Below are positions 1-7,405 of a DNA stretch of 20,782 bases, piece by piece; positions within the stretch are counted from its first letter, which is position 1, and every line of letters begins with the position of its first letter. The translations under genes and the position numbers were made by a program. The DNA is from UBA11858 sp964589145 (lineage in GTDB: Bacteria; Chloroflexota; Anaerolineae; Anaerolineales; UBA11858), in the NCBI GenBank assembly GCA_964589145.1, contig CAZPSL010000007.1, positions 1 through 20,782 on the forward strand, written 5' to 3'. The notes under the pieces were generated by a model, which made no database searches, was not told the origin of the DNA, and saw only the letters and a list, made by a program, of their open reading frames with translations.

Positions 1-209
1 GTGACGAATGTCTGATTGAGTTCATCAATCAGTATGCGGCTCACCTCATCGGCTTCTTTTTCGATTTTCGAGACGCGTTCAGCCAGCGTTGCATCTGGCT
101 GTTTCATGTATTCACGCAGGGCTTCCATCCCTTCAACGGTGTATTCGGCCTGTTGTGCCAGCAATTCCAGAAAACGATTGGGCTTTTTGCGTTTGCGGAA
201 GAAATTCAT
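1..209 (-). CDS. DUF47 family protein (PhoU-like phosphate transport accessory), N-terminal part
   Basis: Partial gene running off the left edge; 69 N-terminal residues are visible. The start (MNFFRKRKK) is preceded by a good ribosome binding site, GGAGG about 5 bases upstream. The pattern of an FFRKRK start, the LLAQQAEYTVEGMEAL helix, IEKEADEVSRILIDELN and a following TFV matches the start of DUF47 (YkaA/TIGR00153) proteins. These all-helical PhoU-like proteins are normally paired with a Pit-type phosphate transporter, which would be expected just beyond the left edge; that is a prediction from family context. The usual length is about 205-215 residues, so roughly one third is present. A TATAAT box lies upstream (238-243), so the gene probably has its own promoter rather than reading through from the ABC ATPase gene. 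Confidence 0.85.
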   Translation of the reverse strand, partial: MNFFRKRKKPNRFLELLAQQAEYTVEGMEALREYMKQPDATLAERVSKIEKEADEVSRILIDELNQTFV

Positions 210-237
210 GGAGCCTCCAGGGGGGAAATGTCTGCTT

Positions 238-243
238 ATTATA
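238..243 (-). promoter_or_regulatory. -10 box (TATAAT) of the DUF47 gene
   Basis: A perfect TATAAT preceded by GGG lies 29 bases upstream of the DUF47 start codon on the minus strand. No convincing -35 hexamer sits at 16-18 bases; TTGCAC is present but 21 bases away. The same GGGTATAAT context precedes the candidate RNA at 14516. Confidence 0.5.
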
Positions 244-285
244 CCCAACCTTGTGCCGAGTGCAGTGCAAGACTGGCAGTGTATG

Positions 286-312
286 GTGGAACGGATTGTC
301 AATCCGTTCCAC
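286..312. repeat. Near-perfect intergenic palindrome (13-bp arms)
   Basis: The arms GTGGAACGGATTG (286-298) and CAATCCGTTCCAC (300-312) are perfect reverse complements around one central T. It lies between the 3' end of the ABC ATPase gene and the DUF47 promoter. No run of T follows on either strand, so it is not a classical intrinsic terminator. It has the same odd-centred design as the palindromes at 6190, 7370 and 14381 but a different sequence. A half-arm of that other family (AAGACTGGCAGT, 269-280) lies directly beside it. Confidence 0.7.
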
Positions 313-387
313 GCGAGCGGATGGCTGGTGAGCAACGGATAGGGAAGCGGATTAGCGGAGCGCAGCGTAGTTGAGACGCGTGTGTGC

Positions 388-425
388 GCTTCGACTTTGG
401 GCTTCGGCAGGCTCAGTGCGAAGGC
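388..425. repeat. Short intergenic repeat of the CTTCGGCAGGCTCAG type
   Basis: The stretch contains CTTCGAC, then CTTCGGCAGGCTCAGTGCGA with terminal CTTCG/CGAAG complementarity. It resembles a short interspersed repeat that I recall from intergenic regions of many bacteria. It supplies the stop codon and last residues of the ABC ATPase gene (stop at 413-415), so the C-terminus of that protein may have been reset by the repeat. Confidence 0.35.
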
Positions 426-1543
426 GGCGGAGATGCTCCCTGCCGGGGGATGAGATGGGCAGCGCTGGCTTTGAAGGTGAGCGTGACGGTCTTGCCGGTT
501 GCCAGTTCCATTTCCTCGGCGGAGGGGCGGGTGACGAAGGCTGTCAGCGTGAAGGCGGATTCCCCCGTTTGTGCGGAACACGCCACCTCGACGCGCATCA
601 GCGGCCCCTGACGCTGGAGTTTCGTGACCCGGCCCTGAAGTTGGTTCCGCGCGCTGGAGGGGGGCAACTCCCCGGAATCCCCCCAAAGGGTGATGTCCTC
701 CGGGCGCAGACAGAACCACACCGCCTGACCGGGTTCGGCATCCCCCACGGCTTCCAGTTGAACGCCGCCGGCATCCACCAGCGCGCAGCCGCCCTCGAAG
801 CCGGTGACCACCCCCGGAAGCACGGTATCCACCCCCACAAACGCGGCGACCTCGGAATCCGCCGGGGCGTTGAACACATCTTCGGGCGCGCCGATCTGCC
901 GCAGTTTCCCGCCCAGAAGCACCGCCACCCGGTCGCCCGTCAGCAGGGCTTCGTCCTGATCGTGGGTGACGAAGACGGCGGTCATCTCCGTCTCGGCGAG
1001 CAGGGTGTGGAAGTCGTCGAGCAGGCGGGCGCGGGTGGGGGCATCCAGCGCGCCGAAAGGCTCGTCGAGCAGCAGCAGGTCAGGCTCAATTGCCAGGGCG
1101 CGCGCCAGACTCACCCGCTGGGCCTCGCCCCCCGAAAGGCGGTGGGCGGCGCGCTCCCGCAGGTGGAAGATGCCCAGCCGATCCAGCCAGAAATCCACCC
1201 GGCGGGTGATCTCCTCCCGCGGCAGACGCCGAAAACGCAGCCCGGCAGCCGCGTTGTCGAACACGGAGGCATCCAGCAGGAGCGGGTCTTGCAGCACCAG
1301 GGCGATGTGCCGCCGAAAAGCGAGCGCATCCCGCGGGCGCAGGCGGCTGCCCCGAAAGCGGAACTCGCCCCGGACGCCGTCGAGCAGTTGGGCGATGGCG
1401 AGCATCAGCGTGCTCTTGCCCGCGCCGTTGGGGCCGATCACCGCCAGGGTTTCGCCCTCGCGGATTTCCAGATGCGGCACGGCGAGCACCTGCTTGCCGC
1501 CGCGTCGGACGGTGAGATCGCGGATTTCGAGAAGGGCGGGCAT
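413..1543 (-). CDS. ABC transporter ATP-binding protein, molybdate/tungstate (ModC/WtpC/TupC) type
   Basis: A 376-residue cytoplasmic ATPase that would drive uptake of an oxyanion through a partner permease. Visible motifs: Walker A GPNGAGKST (37-45), Q-loop Q85, signature LSGGEAQR (136-143), Walker B LLLLDEP (156-162) and switch His194. After residue 235 comes a C-terminal regulatory region with PGVVTGFEGG, a FCLRPEDI segment and GRVTKLQRQGPLMRVEV, typical of TOBE-containing anion importers (molybdate, tungstate, also sulfate or polyamine relatives). The length fits that group (about 350-370). No permease or binding-protein gene is adjacent: the next gene upstream is an unrelated MFS transporter and downstream lies DUF47, so this is an orphan ATPase. 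The tungsten enzyme at 7870-10053 makes tungstate an attractive substrate, but that is inference. The start is the first ATG of the frame; no strong Shine-Dalgarno is seen. Confidence 0.88.
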   Translation of the reverse strand: MPALLEIRDLTVRRGGKQVLAVPHLEIREGETLAVIGPNGAGKSTLMLAIAQLLDGVRGEFRFRGSRLRPRDALAFRRHIALVLQDPLLLDASVFDNAAAGLRFRRLPREEITRRVDFWLDRLGIFHLRERAAHRLSGGEAQRVSLARALAIEPDLLLLDEPFGALDAPTRARLLDDFHTLLAETEMTAVFVTHDQDEALLTGDRVAVLLGGKLRQIGAPEDVFNAPADSEVAAFVGVDTVLPGVVTGFEGGCALVDAGGVQLEAVGDAEPGQAVWFCLRPEDITLWGDSGELPPSSARNQLQGRVTKLQRQGPLMRVEVACSAQTGESAFTLTAFVTRPSAEEMELATGKTVTLTFKASAAHLIPRQGASPPPSH

Positions 1544-1677
1544 AGTTGGTCTGATGAGTTGGCTGGCAAATGGCGAGGCCGGTTCCTGGGGGGCGGCTTG
1601 ATTTTACCCCGATCCGGAAGGGCGTCGCGGCGTTTCTGCTTTCGCTGGTTTTCTGTTGGCTGGGTGAGACGGGCGGG

Positions 1678-2880
1678 TCAGGTCTCTTTGCGGGTGTGCA
1701 GGTCCAGCCATAACAGAAAGCCCGCACCGATTGTTCCCGCAAGGGATGCGCCGTGCCAGATTGCTTTGGGACCGATAAAATCGTTGAGAAAGCCTCCCAC
1801 CGGCGAGGCAATCCCGGAAGCCACTCCCCAGCTCAGGCCGTAGATGCTCATGTACCGTCCGCGCATATCCACCGGGGCGAGGTTGGCAATATAAGTTGAT
1901 GCAATTGGCACCAGGAGCATCTCGCCGACCGTCAGTACCACCATGCTTAACCAGAAGTCCCGGAAATTTGTTCCCATCGAGACGCTGAACGCGGCGAAAG
2001 CGTAGGTGATTGCTCCCGCAGCCATCACTCGTAATGGCGCAAAGTGTTTGGCGCCCCAGGTGACAGCGTACTGGAACAGGATGACAATCACTGCATTGGT
2101 GGTGGCAATCAGCCCGAACAAACTTTCCGGGATGCCGTAATTGGTTTTAGTGTAAACACCCATCAAGACCCAGAACGTAACGGCGCACATCTGTGCCAGC
2201 ATGAGTCCGGCGGTGGTTGCCAGGAAGTGATGATCGTGCAGGATGGTTTTGTACCCTTTGAAAGGGTTTTCAGGCGGGGTATCGATGTGTATCTTTTGGG
2301 GCAGTGTTTCCCGTGCGAAGAGGGCCAGCAGCAATCCATAACCGGCGAGTCCCATAGTTGCGCAGATGAAGGCAATGGAATACGATGATGAGGCCATAAA
2401 TCCACCAATAGCCGGACCAATTGCCACCCCGACGTTGTTGCTTGTTCGCAGGAGGGCGTAGGCATTTGCCCGCTGTTCCGGGGGAACCAAATCAGCCAGC
2501 ATGGCATCTCCGCCGACACGGTAAAGGGGGCTGAACGCTCCCCAGAAGATCATCAACACTGCAAAATGTGTCAGCGTGACGGCCTGCCCTAGCATCAGGT
2601 AAACCAGCGCATTACCGAGCAGGCTGATTACCATTACCCATTTGCGGCCAACGCGGTCGATGATTGGCCCGGCAAGAAACGCTGTTCCCAAACTGACTGT
2701 AGCGTTAATGGTCAGCAAACTGGCAACTGTACCCAGCGGAAGGTCTAATTTTTCGCTGACGTATACCATCAGAAACGGCCAAATCATGCTGGCGCCGACC
2801 GTGCTGAGAAACATTCCAAAGAACATCAGCCAGAACTGGCCTGGATAAGCAGTGGAGAAGCGGTGCGCTCGGTGAAACAT
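1678..2880 (-). CDS. MFS transporter (12 TM)
   Basis: A 400-residue polytopic inner-membrane protein of the major facilitator superfamily. It starts with a basic segment (MFHRAHR), followed by TM1 (FWLMFFGMFLSTVGASMIWPF). The loop 2-3 signature appears as GPIIDRVGRKWVM, the hallmark of the superfamily. About twelve hydrophobic segments follow, with a central cytoplasmic loop rich in charge and proline (RETLPQKIHIDTPPENPFKGY). The MIWPFLMVYVSEKL opening and the NVGVAIGPAIGG motif in TM5 suggest a drug-efflux-like subgroup, but the substrate cannot be read from sequence. An in-frame ATG at 2907 would add nine residues (MDVCGKTVA). I prefer 2880 because the extension looks non-family; neither start has a clear ribosome binding site. 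The gene is divergent from the GltD-like gene, with a repeat element between them. Confidence 0.87.
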   Translation of the reverse strand: MFHRAHRFSTAYPGQFWLMFFGMFLSTVGASMIWPFLMVYVSEKLDLPLGTVASLLTINATVSLGTAFLAGPIIDRVGRKWVMVISLLGNALVYLMLGQAVTLTHFAVLMIFWGAFSPLYRVGGDAMLADLVPPEQRANAYALLRTSNNVGVAIGPAIGGFMASSSYSIAFICATMGLAGYGLLLALFARETLPQKIHIDTPPENPFKGYKTILHDHHFLATTAGLMLAQMCAVTFWVLMGVYTKTNYGIPESLFGLIATTNAVIVILFQYAVTWGAKHFAPLRVMAAGAITYAFAAFSVSMGTNFRDFWLSMVVLTVGEMLLVPIASTYIANLAPVDMRGRYMSIYGLSWGVASGIASPVGGFLNDFIGPKAIWHGASLAGTIGAGFLLWLDLHTRKET

Positions 2881-2930
2881 GGCGACTGTTTTACCACAGA
2901 CATCCATGGTTTTGAGAGGATTCTGTCAAA

Positions 2931-3115
2931 CGGGTGCAGGCAAAAGATGCAGAATGACAGTGTTCCCCCCACCCAACCCTCCCCCCGCCTCACCCCTAAC
3001 CCCTCTCCCGAAGGGAGAGGGGAACCAAAGCGGAAATTTTTGGGAGGGCAGGGTAGGGGGCAAAAAAGCAGTTCCCGCATGGCTATACATTTTCTGCAAC
3101 ATTTGCCTGCTCCCG
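2931..3115. mobile_element. MITE-like dispersed element, copy A (185 bp)
   Basis: The ends form imperfect inverted repeats: 2931-2954 and the reverse complement of 3092-3115 match at 21 of 24 positions (core GCAGGCAAA, ending in TGCAGAA). Inside is a GC-rich hairpin, CCCCTCTCCC/GGGAGAGGGG (3000-3022), and C-rich then G-rich tracts. It carries no coding capacity and lies between the divergent MFS and GltD-like genes. A 27-bp internal block (3022-3048) is identical, in inverted orientation, to 11612-11638 in copy B. Confidence 0.7.
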
Positions 3116-3192
3116 CATTCGTTTGCCATGTTTCAGTCGGAATTTTTAAGGTAGAATTGGTGAGCCTGGCTATGAAATACAATGCAGGTCAG

Positions 3193-3225
3193 ATGACATC
3201 CGCCTGAAAAAATTATGACATCTGC
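3193..3225. promoter_or_regulatory. Direct repeat ATGACATCYGC, two copies 22 bp apart, upstream of the GltD-like gene
   Basis: ATGACATCCGC (3193-3203) and ATGACATCTGC (3215-3225) are spaced exactly 22 bp, two helical turns, 70-100 bp before the start of the oxidoreductase gene. A TACAAT (3178-3183) that could serve as a -10 box lies just upstream. The arrangement would suit a regulator binding the same face of the helix. No known operator is recognised. Confidence 0.35.
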
Positions 3226-3296
3226 AACTAAAGAGAAACCATTTTTATCGGTATCATCCTACCCTAGAAGTTTGGTCTTGTTTCCGGAGGAAAGGC

Positions 3297-4757
3297 ATGA
3301 CGCAGTTTATCCCCAGCGAATTTTTGGCAATTGACCGCAAGGCACGCCCACTTTCTCCTTGCGAAAATGTCCATTTGCGCCCGCCAGAAGAGCGGGTTTG
3401 TGATTTCAACGATGTTGTAATCCCGATGGACCCGGAGTGCGCGCAAATTGCGGCTTCGCGGTGCATTCATTGCCCTGATCCGGCGGCCTGCCTGGTGGCG
3501 TGTCCTACCAATAACGATATCCCCTCTGCAATGTGGCTGATTGAGCAGGGAGATTTTCTCAAAGCCGCCCAACTCTATCAGGAAACCAGTTCGCTGCCGG
3601 AAATCTGCTCCCGGGTGTGCCCGCACGAGGCACTTTGCGAGGGGGCGTGTGTGCTCTCGAAATCCGGTGAGCCTGTGCGCACCGGGTATCTGGAATCTTT
3701 TGTTTTGGATTACGCATACGAGCATGACGCGGTGGAAATTCCGGTTGGCGAACCGACCGGGAAGCGGGTGGCAATTGTCGGGGCTGGTCCCGCAGGGCTG
3801 GGCTGTGCGGAGCAGTTAGTCCGCAAGGGGCATCAGGTCACAATTTTCGAATCCAAACCGGCAGCGGGGGGGCTGCTGGTGTACGGTATCCCCAATTTCA
3901 AACTGCCGAAGGAAGTTGTCTTTGCCCGCATCGAACTGCTGGAGAAAGCCGGGGTTGAGTTTGTGTTCAATACCTACATCGGCAAGGACAAGACCATTGA
4001 CGAATTATTCGAAGAGGGTTACGGCGCGGTCTTTGTGGGCGTGGGCAGCGAAATTGATGCGCCGCTCAAGGCCGAGGGGGTAGACCTGCCGGGGGTTTAC
4101 CAGGCCACCGAGTTTTTGATCCGTACCAATGTGGACGAAAAATACCTGCCCCCCGATATGCCGCCTTTGCGGGACATCGGCGATAAGGTGGTGGTCATTG
4201 GCGGCGGCGATACCGCATCCGATGCGCTGCGCTCTTCGCTTCGTTTGGGCGCAACCGAGGTCACCTGCCTCTACCGCCGCACCGAGCGCGAGATGCCCGG
4301 CGGCAAAAAGGACCGCAAACTGGCCCGTGAAGAGGGCGCCCGCTACCAGTTTCTCACCCAGCCGATCCGCTTTTTGGCAAACGATGACGGAAAACTGGCT
4401 GCGGTTGAATGTCTGCGGATGGAATTGGGGGAACCTGACGAATCCGGGCGCCGCCGTCCGATTCCGGTGGAGGGGTCAAATTTCATTGTGGAGTGCGATA
4501 CCGCGGTTCTGGCGCTGGGCTACTGGCCGGATGAAATTATCGGGAAGACCACCCCGGGGCTGGAGACTCACAACTGGGGGCTGATTGTCGCTGACCCTGA
4601 AACGGGTGCGACCACCCGCCCCGGCGTGTTCGCTGGCGGGGATGATGTCACCGGCCCTGATTTGGTTGTCACCGCGATGTATGCCGGGCGGCAGGCAGCA
4701 GCCGCGATTGACGAATACCTGAAAACGGGCAAGATGCCGGTTGCCAAAAAGGAGTAA
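3297..4757 (+). CDS. gltD: NAD(P)-dependent oxidoreductase, glutamate synthase small subunit (GltD)/NfnB-like
   Basis: A 486-residue Fe-S flavoprotein of the GltD family. The N-terminal domain has two cysteine sets for [4Fe-4S] clusters: C56, C59, C65, C69 and C104, C108, C114, C118. The FAD dinucleotide fold is at VAIVGAGPAGLGC (158-170). The pyridine-nucleotide fold is at VVVIGGGDTASD (298-309), followed by the family motif YRRTEREMPG. The C-terminal flavin motif is PGVFAGGDDVTGPDLVV. GltD passes NADPH electrons to glutamate synthase GltB; close relatives serve as NfnB (electron bifurcation) or partners of other oxidoreductases. No gltB or nfnA is present here, so the partner is unknown and the gltD label is only at family level. 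The start is firm: GGAGG is centred about 8 bases before the ATG. The gene is monocistronic, with an intrinsic terminator 27 bases after the stop. Confidence 0.9.
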   Translation: MTQFIPSEFLAIDRKARPLSPCENVHLRPPEERVCDFNDVVIPMDPECAQIAASRCIHCPDPAACLVACPTNNDIPSAMWLIEQGDFLKAAQLYQETSSLPEICSRVCPHEALCEGACVLSKSGEPVRTGYLESFVLDYAYEHDAVEIPVGEPTGKRVAIVGAGPAGLGCAEQLVRKGHQVTIFESKPAAGGLLVYGIPNFKLPKEVVFARIELLEKAGVEFVFNTYIGKDKTIDELFEEGYGAVFVGVGSEIDAPLKAEGVDLPGVYQATEFLIRTNVDEKYLPPDMPPLRDIGDKVVVIGGGDTASDALRSSLRLGATEVTCLYRRTEREMPGGKKDRKLAREEGARYQFLTQPIRFLANDDGKLAAVECLRMELGEPDESGRRRPIPVEGSNFIVECDTAVLALGYWPDEIIGKTTPGLETHNWGLIVADPETGATTRPGVFAGGDDVTGPDLVVTAMYAGRQAAAAIDEYLKTGKMPVAKKE

Positions 4758-4783
4758 CCAGGCCGCGCCCTTTGCCGGTTCAG

Positions 4784-4810
4784 AAAGCCCCGTGCCTTGC
4801 GGGGCTTTTT
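4784..4810 (+). terminator. Intrinsic terminator after the GltD-like gene
   Basis: The stem AAAGCCCCG (4784-4792) pairs with CGGGGCTTT (4800-4808) around a 7-base loop and runs into a T tract. It is a textbook Rho-independent terminator, well separated from fabF downstream. Confidence 0.88.
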
Positions 4811-4949
4811 CGCGCCTTTTTGGAATGAGTTGTGTTATATTCCCCGAAAGTACTCCCGCAGGTACGCCCTGCCCGGCCATTTCCAACCCGCTGAGTATGC
4901 CCTTGTTTTCATGCGGCGACATTTACAGAAAGATTGAGGAACAAACATT

Positions 4950-6191
4950 GTGCGTAACCGAGTAGTTATCACCGGCCTGGGATGTGTTACCCCGGTCGGC
5001 AACGACCCTGATACCGCCTGGGCGAACATCCTGGCGGGGAAGTCAGGGGTGTCCCGTATCACCCGGTTCGATAGCAGCGACTTCAAGACGCAAATCGCCG
5101 CCGAGGTCAGAGATTTTGATGCCGCGGGTCTGCTGGGACGCCGCGAAGCCCGGCGGTATGACCGTGTTTCACACTTCGCATTGGTCGCTGCTGAGCAGGC
5201 GGTTGGTCAGGCTAACCTGAAAATTGATGAGAGCAATGGCGACCGGGTTGGGGTTTTGATTGGAACCGGAATTGGCGGCATCATCACACTGTATGAAGGC
5301 ATTTTGAGTTTTTTGGAACGAGGCCCTTCGCGTACCAGCCCGTTTGTTGTTCCGATGATGATTCCCGATTCCCCTTCGAGTTTGGTTGCTATCCGCTATG
5401 GGGCGCGCGGCCCGAATATGGCAATCGTCACCGCCTGTGCGACGGGCACGAATGCCATTGGCGAGGCGGCAGAAATGATCCGCCGCGGGGCCGCGGACGT
5501 GATGCTGGCGGGAGGGACTGAAGCCCCAATCACGCCGATTACCTTCGCGGGGATGGGGGCGATGCGGGCGATTTCCACCCGCAACGACGAACCGGAGCGC
5601 GCTTCGCGCCCCTTCGATGCCGAACGGGACGGGTTCATTCTCGGCGAGGGGGCCGGGGTGGTGGTGCTTGAATCGCTGGCGTTTGCACAAGCGCGCGGAG
5701 CAAACATCCTGGCTGAATTGCAGGGGTACGGCGCGACCAACGATGCCTTTCACATCTCCGCCCCTGTGGAAGACGGAGCCGGGGCTGCCCGCTGTATGCA
5801 ATTGGCGATTGAGGACAGCGGTCTTACCCTGGATGAGATTGATTATATCAATGCGCATGGGACGAGTACCCGCCTGAACGATAAAACCGAGACGATAGCA
5901 ATTAAGACTGTCTTTGGGCCGCGGGCCTATCAAATTCCGGTATCCTCCACAAAATCCATGACCGGGCACCTGACGGGGGCTTCCGGGGCTGTTGAGGCGG
6001 TATTTTGTGTTCAGGCACTGCAATCTGAGGTCATCCCGCCGACCATCAATTATGAAAATCCCGACCCGGAATGTGATCTGGATTACGTCCCCAACCGGGC
6101 ACGCCCGGCAAAGGTAAGCAACATTATGTCCAACTCCTTTGGGTTTGGGGGACACAATGCAACCCTGATTTTCAGCCGTTTTGAGGAATAA
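4950..6191 (+). CDS. fabF: Beta-ketoacyl-[acyl-carrier-protein] synthase II
   Basis: A 413-residue condensing enzyme that elongates acyl-ACP with malonyl-ACP in type II fatty-acid synthesis; cytoplasmic homodimer by family knowledge. It opens with VVITGLGCVTPVGND. The catalytic triad is complete: Cys163 in TACATG, His303 in NAHGTSTRLND and His340 in TKSMTGHLTGASG. The C-terminal NSFGFGGHNA motif is present, and the length is normal (410-420). The start is GTG at 4950 with GAGGA about 9 bases upstream. A possible -10 box, TATATT, lies at 4836-4841, giving a leader of about 100 bases. fabH follows 50 bases downstream on the same strand, with a palindrome that overlaps the fabF stop codon. The pair probably forms a lipid-synthesis unit, although no acpP, fabD or fabG is in the window. 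Confidence 0.96.
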   Translation: MRNRVVITGLGCVTPVGNDPDTAWANILAGKSGVSRITRFDSSDFKTQIAAEVRDFDAAGLLGRREARRYDRVSHFALVAAEQAVGQANLKIDESNGDRVGVLIGTGIGGIITLYEGILSFLERGPSRTSPFVVPMMIPDSPSSLVAIRYGARGPNMAIVTACATGTNAIGEAAEMIRRGAADVMLAGGTEAPITPITFAGMGAMRAISTRNDEPERASRPFDAERDGFILGEGAGVVVLESLAFAQARGANILAELQGYGATNDAFHISAPVEDGAGAARCMQLAIEDSGLTLDEIDYINAHGTSTRLNDKTETIAIKTVFGPRAYQIPVSSTKSMTGHLTGASGAVEAVFCVQALQSEVIPPTINYENPDPECDLDYVPNRARPAKVSNIMSNSFGFGGHNATLIFSRFEE

Positions 6192-6224
6192 GGACTGGCA
6201 TTCCTGCCAGGAATGCCAGTCCTT
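6190..6224. repeat. Intergenic palindrome of the GACTGGCA family, copy 1 (17-bp arms)
   Basis: The arm AAGGACTGGCATTCCTG (6190-6206) is perfectly reverse-complementary to 6208-6224 around one central C. It overlaps the last two bases of the fabF stop codon and sits between fabF and fabH. No T run follows, so full termination is unlikely; it could act as an mRNA stabiliser or partial attenuator between the two genes. Relative to the copies at 7370 and 14381 it has a T:A pair where they have G:C, changed on both arms. Confidence 0.8.
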
Positions 6225-6241
6225 GGAGTGGAGAGAGCATC

Positions 6242-7363
6242 ATGCCTTACGCACATATCACCGGATGGGGAGTATCGATCCCTGAAAAAGTGTTGACGAA
6301 CGATGACATTGCCCAGATGGTTGAGACCAACGATGAGTGGATTCGCTCCCGGACGGGAATTGCGGAGCGGCGCATTGTTTCTCCGGAACAGAGTACCGCG
6401 ACCCTGGCAGCGGACGCGGCGATGAAGGCGCTGGAGGTTGCCAATATCAACCCGGCGGATGTGGATTTGATCATCGTTTCCTCTTCCTCCCCGGAACATA
6501 TTTTCCCGGCAACCGCTTCGCTGGTGCAAGACCACATTGGGGCGAGCAAGGCGGGCGCCTTTGACATCCTGGCAGCCTGCACGGGTTTTATTTACGCAAT
6601 GGATATGGCTGCGCAGGCCATCCGCAGCGGCTCGATGCAGGTTGCGGTTGTGATTGGGTCGGAGACGTTATCGCGCTTTGTCAACTGGGAGGACCGCAAT
6701 ACCTGCATCCTGTTCGGGGATGGAGCCGGGGCATTTGTGCTGCAAGGCAGCGAACAGCCGGGCGGTGTACTCTCCGCAACTCTGCGCTCGGATGGTTCCG
6801 GCGCGGATTTGCTGACTATCCTGGGCGGCGGCAGCCGCTACCCCGCTTCTCCAGACACGCTGGAGCAGGGGCTGCACTACGTCCAGATGGACGGACGGGC
6901 GGTCTTTCGCTTCGCGACCCGTGTGATGGCACAGGCCACGCGGGATGCCGCCGAAAAAGCCGGGTTGGCAGTTGATGAACTGGACTGGGTAATCCCTCAC
7001 CAGGCCAACCGGCGCATCATTGAAACCGCGGCGCGCAACCTCAAACTGCCCATGGAAAAGTTTGTGGTCAATGTGGATAAGTTCGGAAACACATCAACGG
7101 CTTCGATCCCCCTGGCGACAGTAGAAGCGGCTGAGGACGGGCGCATCCAGCCTGGAGATAAAATCGTTTTTGTAGGGTTTGGCGGCGGGCTGACCTGGGG
7201 CGCACTGACTGCCGAGTGGAGCGGCCCGTTTACCGGAGAGCGTGCCCGTCAGGTGTGGCCGTACCGCTTTGTACGGCTTTACTCGGTTTACTCCCGTTTC
7301 CGCTCGAAGATGCTGCAATGGATCCGCAAGGTGGAAAGCCTCATTTGGGGACGGCACAGTTAA
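6242..7363 (+). CDS. fabH: Beta-ketoacyl-[acyl-carrier-protein] synthase III
   Basis: A 373-residue thiolase-fold enzyme that starts fatty-acid synthesis by condensing an acyl-CoA primer with malonyl-ACP. The Cys-His-Asn triad is visible: Cys113 in ILAACTGF, His253 in IPHQANRRI and Asn283 in DKFGNTSTASIP. Other family marks are WIRSRTGIAERRI near residue 33 and ILFGDGAGAFVL near residue 156. The start has GGAGAGA about 6 bases upstream. Typical FabH proteins end shortly after the GGGLTWGA motif (here residues 316-323). This one continues for about 45 more residues, a strongly basic and aromatic tail (WPYRFVRLYSVYSRFRSK..., ending WGRHS). The tail could be an amphipathic membrane or partner contact; nothing of this kind is standard in the family. 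Confidence 0.95.
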   Translation: MPYAHITGWGVSIPEKVLTNDDIAQMVETNDEWIRSRTGIAERRIVSPEQSTATLAADAAMKALEVANINPADVDLIIVSSSSPEHIFPATASLVQDHIGASKAGAFDILAACTGFIYAMDMAAQAIRSGSMQVAVVIGSETLSRFVNWEDRNTCILFGDGAGAFVLQGSEQPGGVLSATLRSDGSGADLLTILGGGSRYPASPDTLEQGLHYVQMDGRAVFRFATRVMAQATRDAAEKAGLAVDELDWVIPHQANRRIIETAARNLKLPMEKFVVNVDKFGNTSTASIPLATVEAAEDGRIQPGDKIVFVGFGGGLTWGALTAEWSGPFTGERARQVWPYRFVRLYSVYSRFRSKMLQWIRKVESLIWGRHS

Positions 7364-7369
7364 GGCTGG

Positions 7370-7402
7370 AAGACTGGCAGTCCTGTCAGGACTGCCAGTC
7401 TT
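7370..7402. repeat. Intergenic palindrome of the GACTGGCA family, copy 2; possible bidirectional terminator
   Basis: The arm AAGACTGGCAGTCCTG (7370-7385) pairs perfectly with 7387-7402 around one T. It fills the 42-base gap between the convergent fabH and DivIC-like genes. On the plus strand it runs into TATTTA, a weak U-rich tail, so it is the copy most likely to terminate transcription (of fabH). On the minus strand there is no T run. Confidence 0.8.
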
Positions 7403-7405
7403 TAT

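Noticed and set aside
371..1843. A 490-codon open frame on the plus strand opposite the ABC ATPase
   Set aside because: It is antisense to a gene with complete ATPase motifs, and its translation is low-complexity Arg/Gly/His-rich with no domain.
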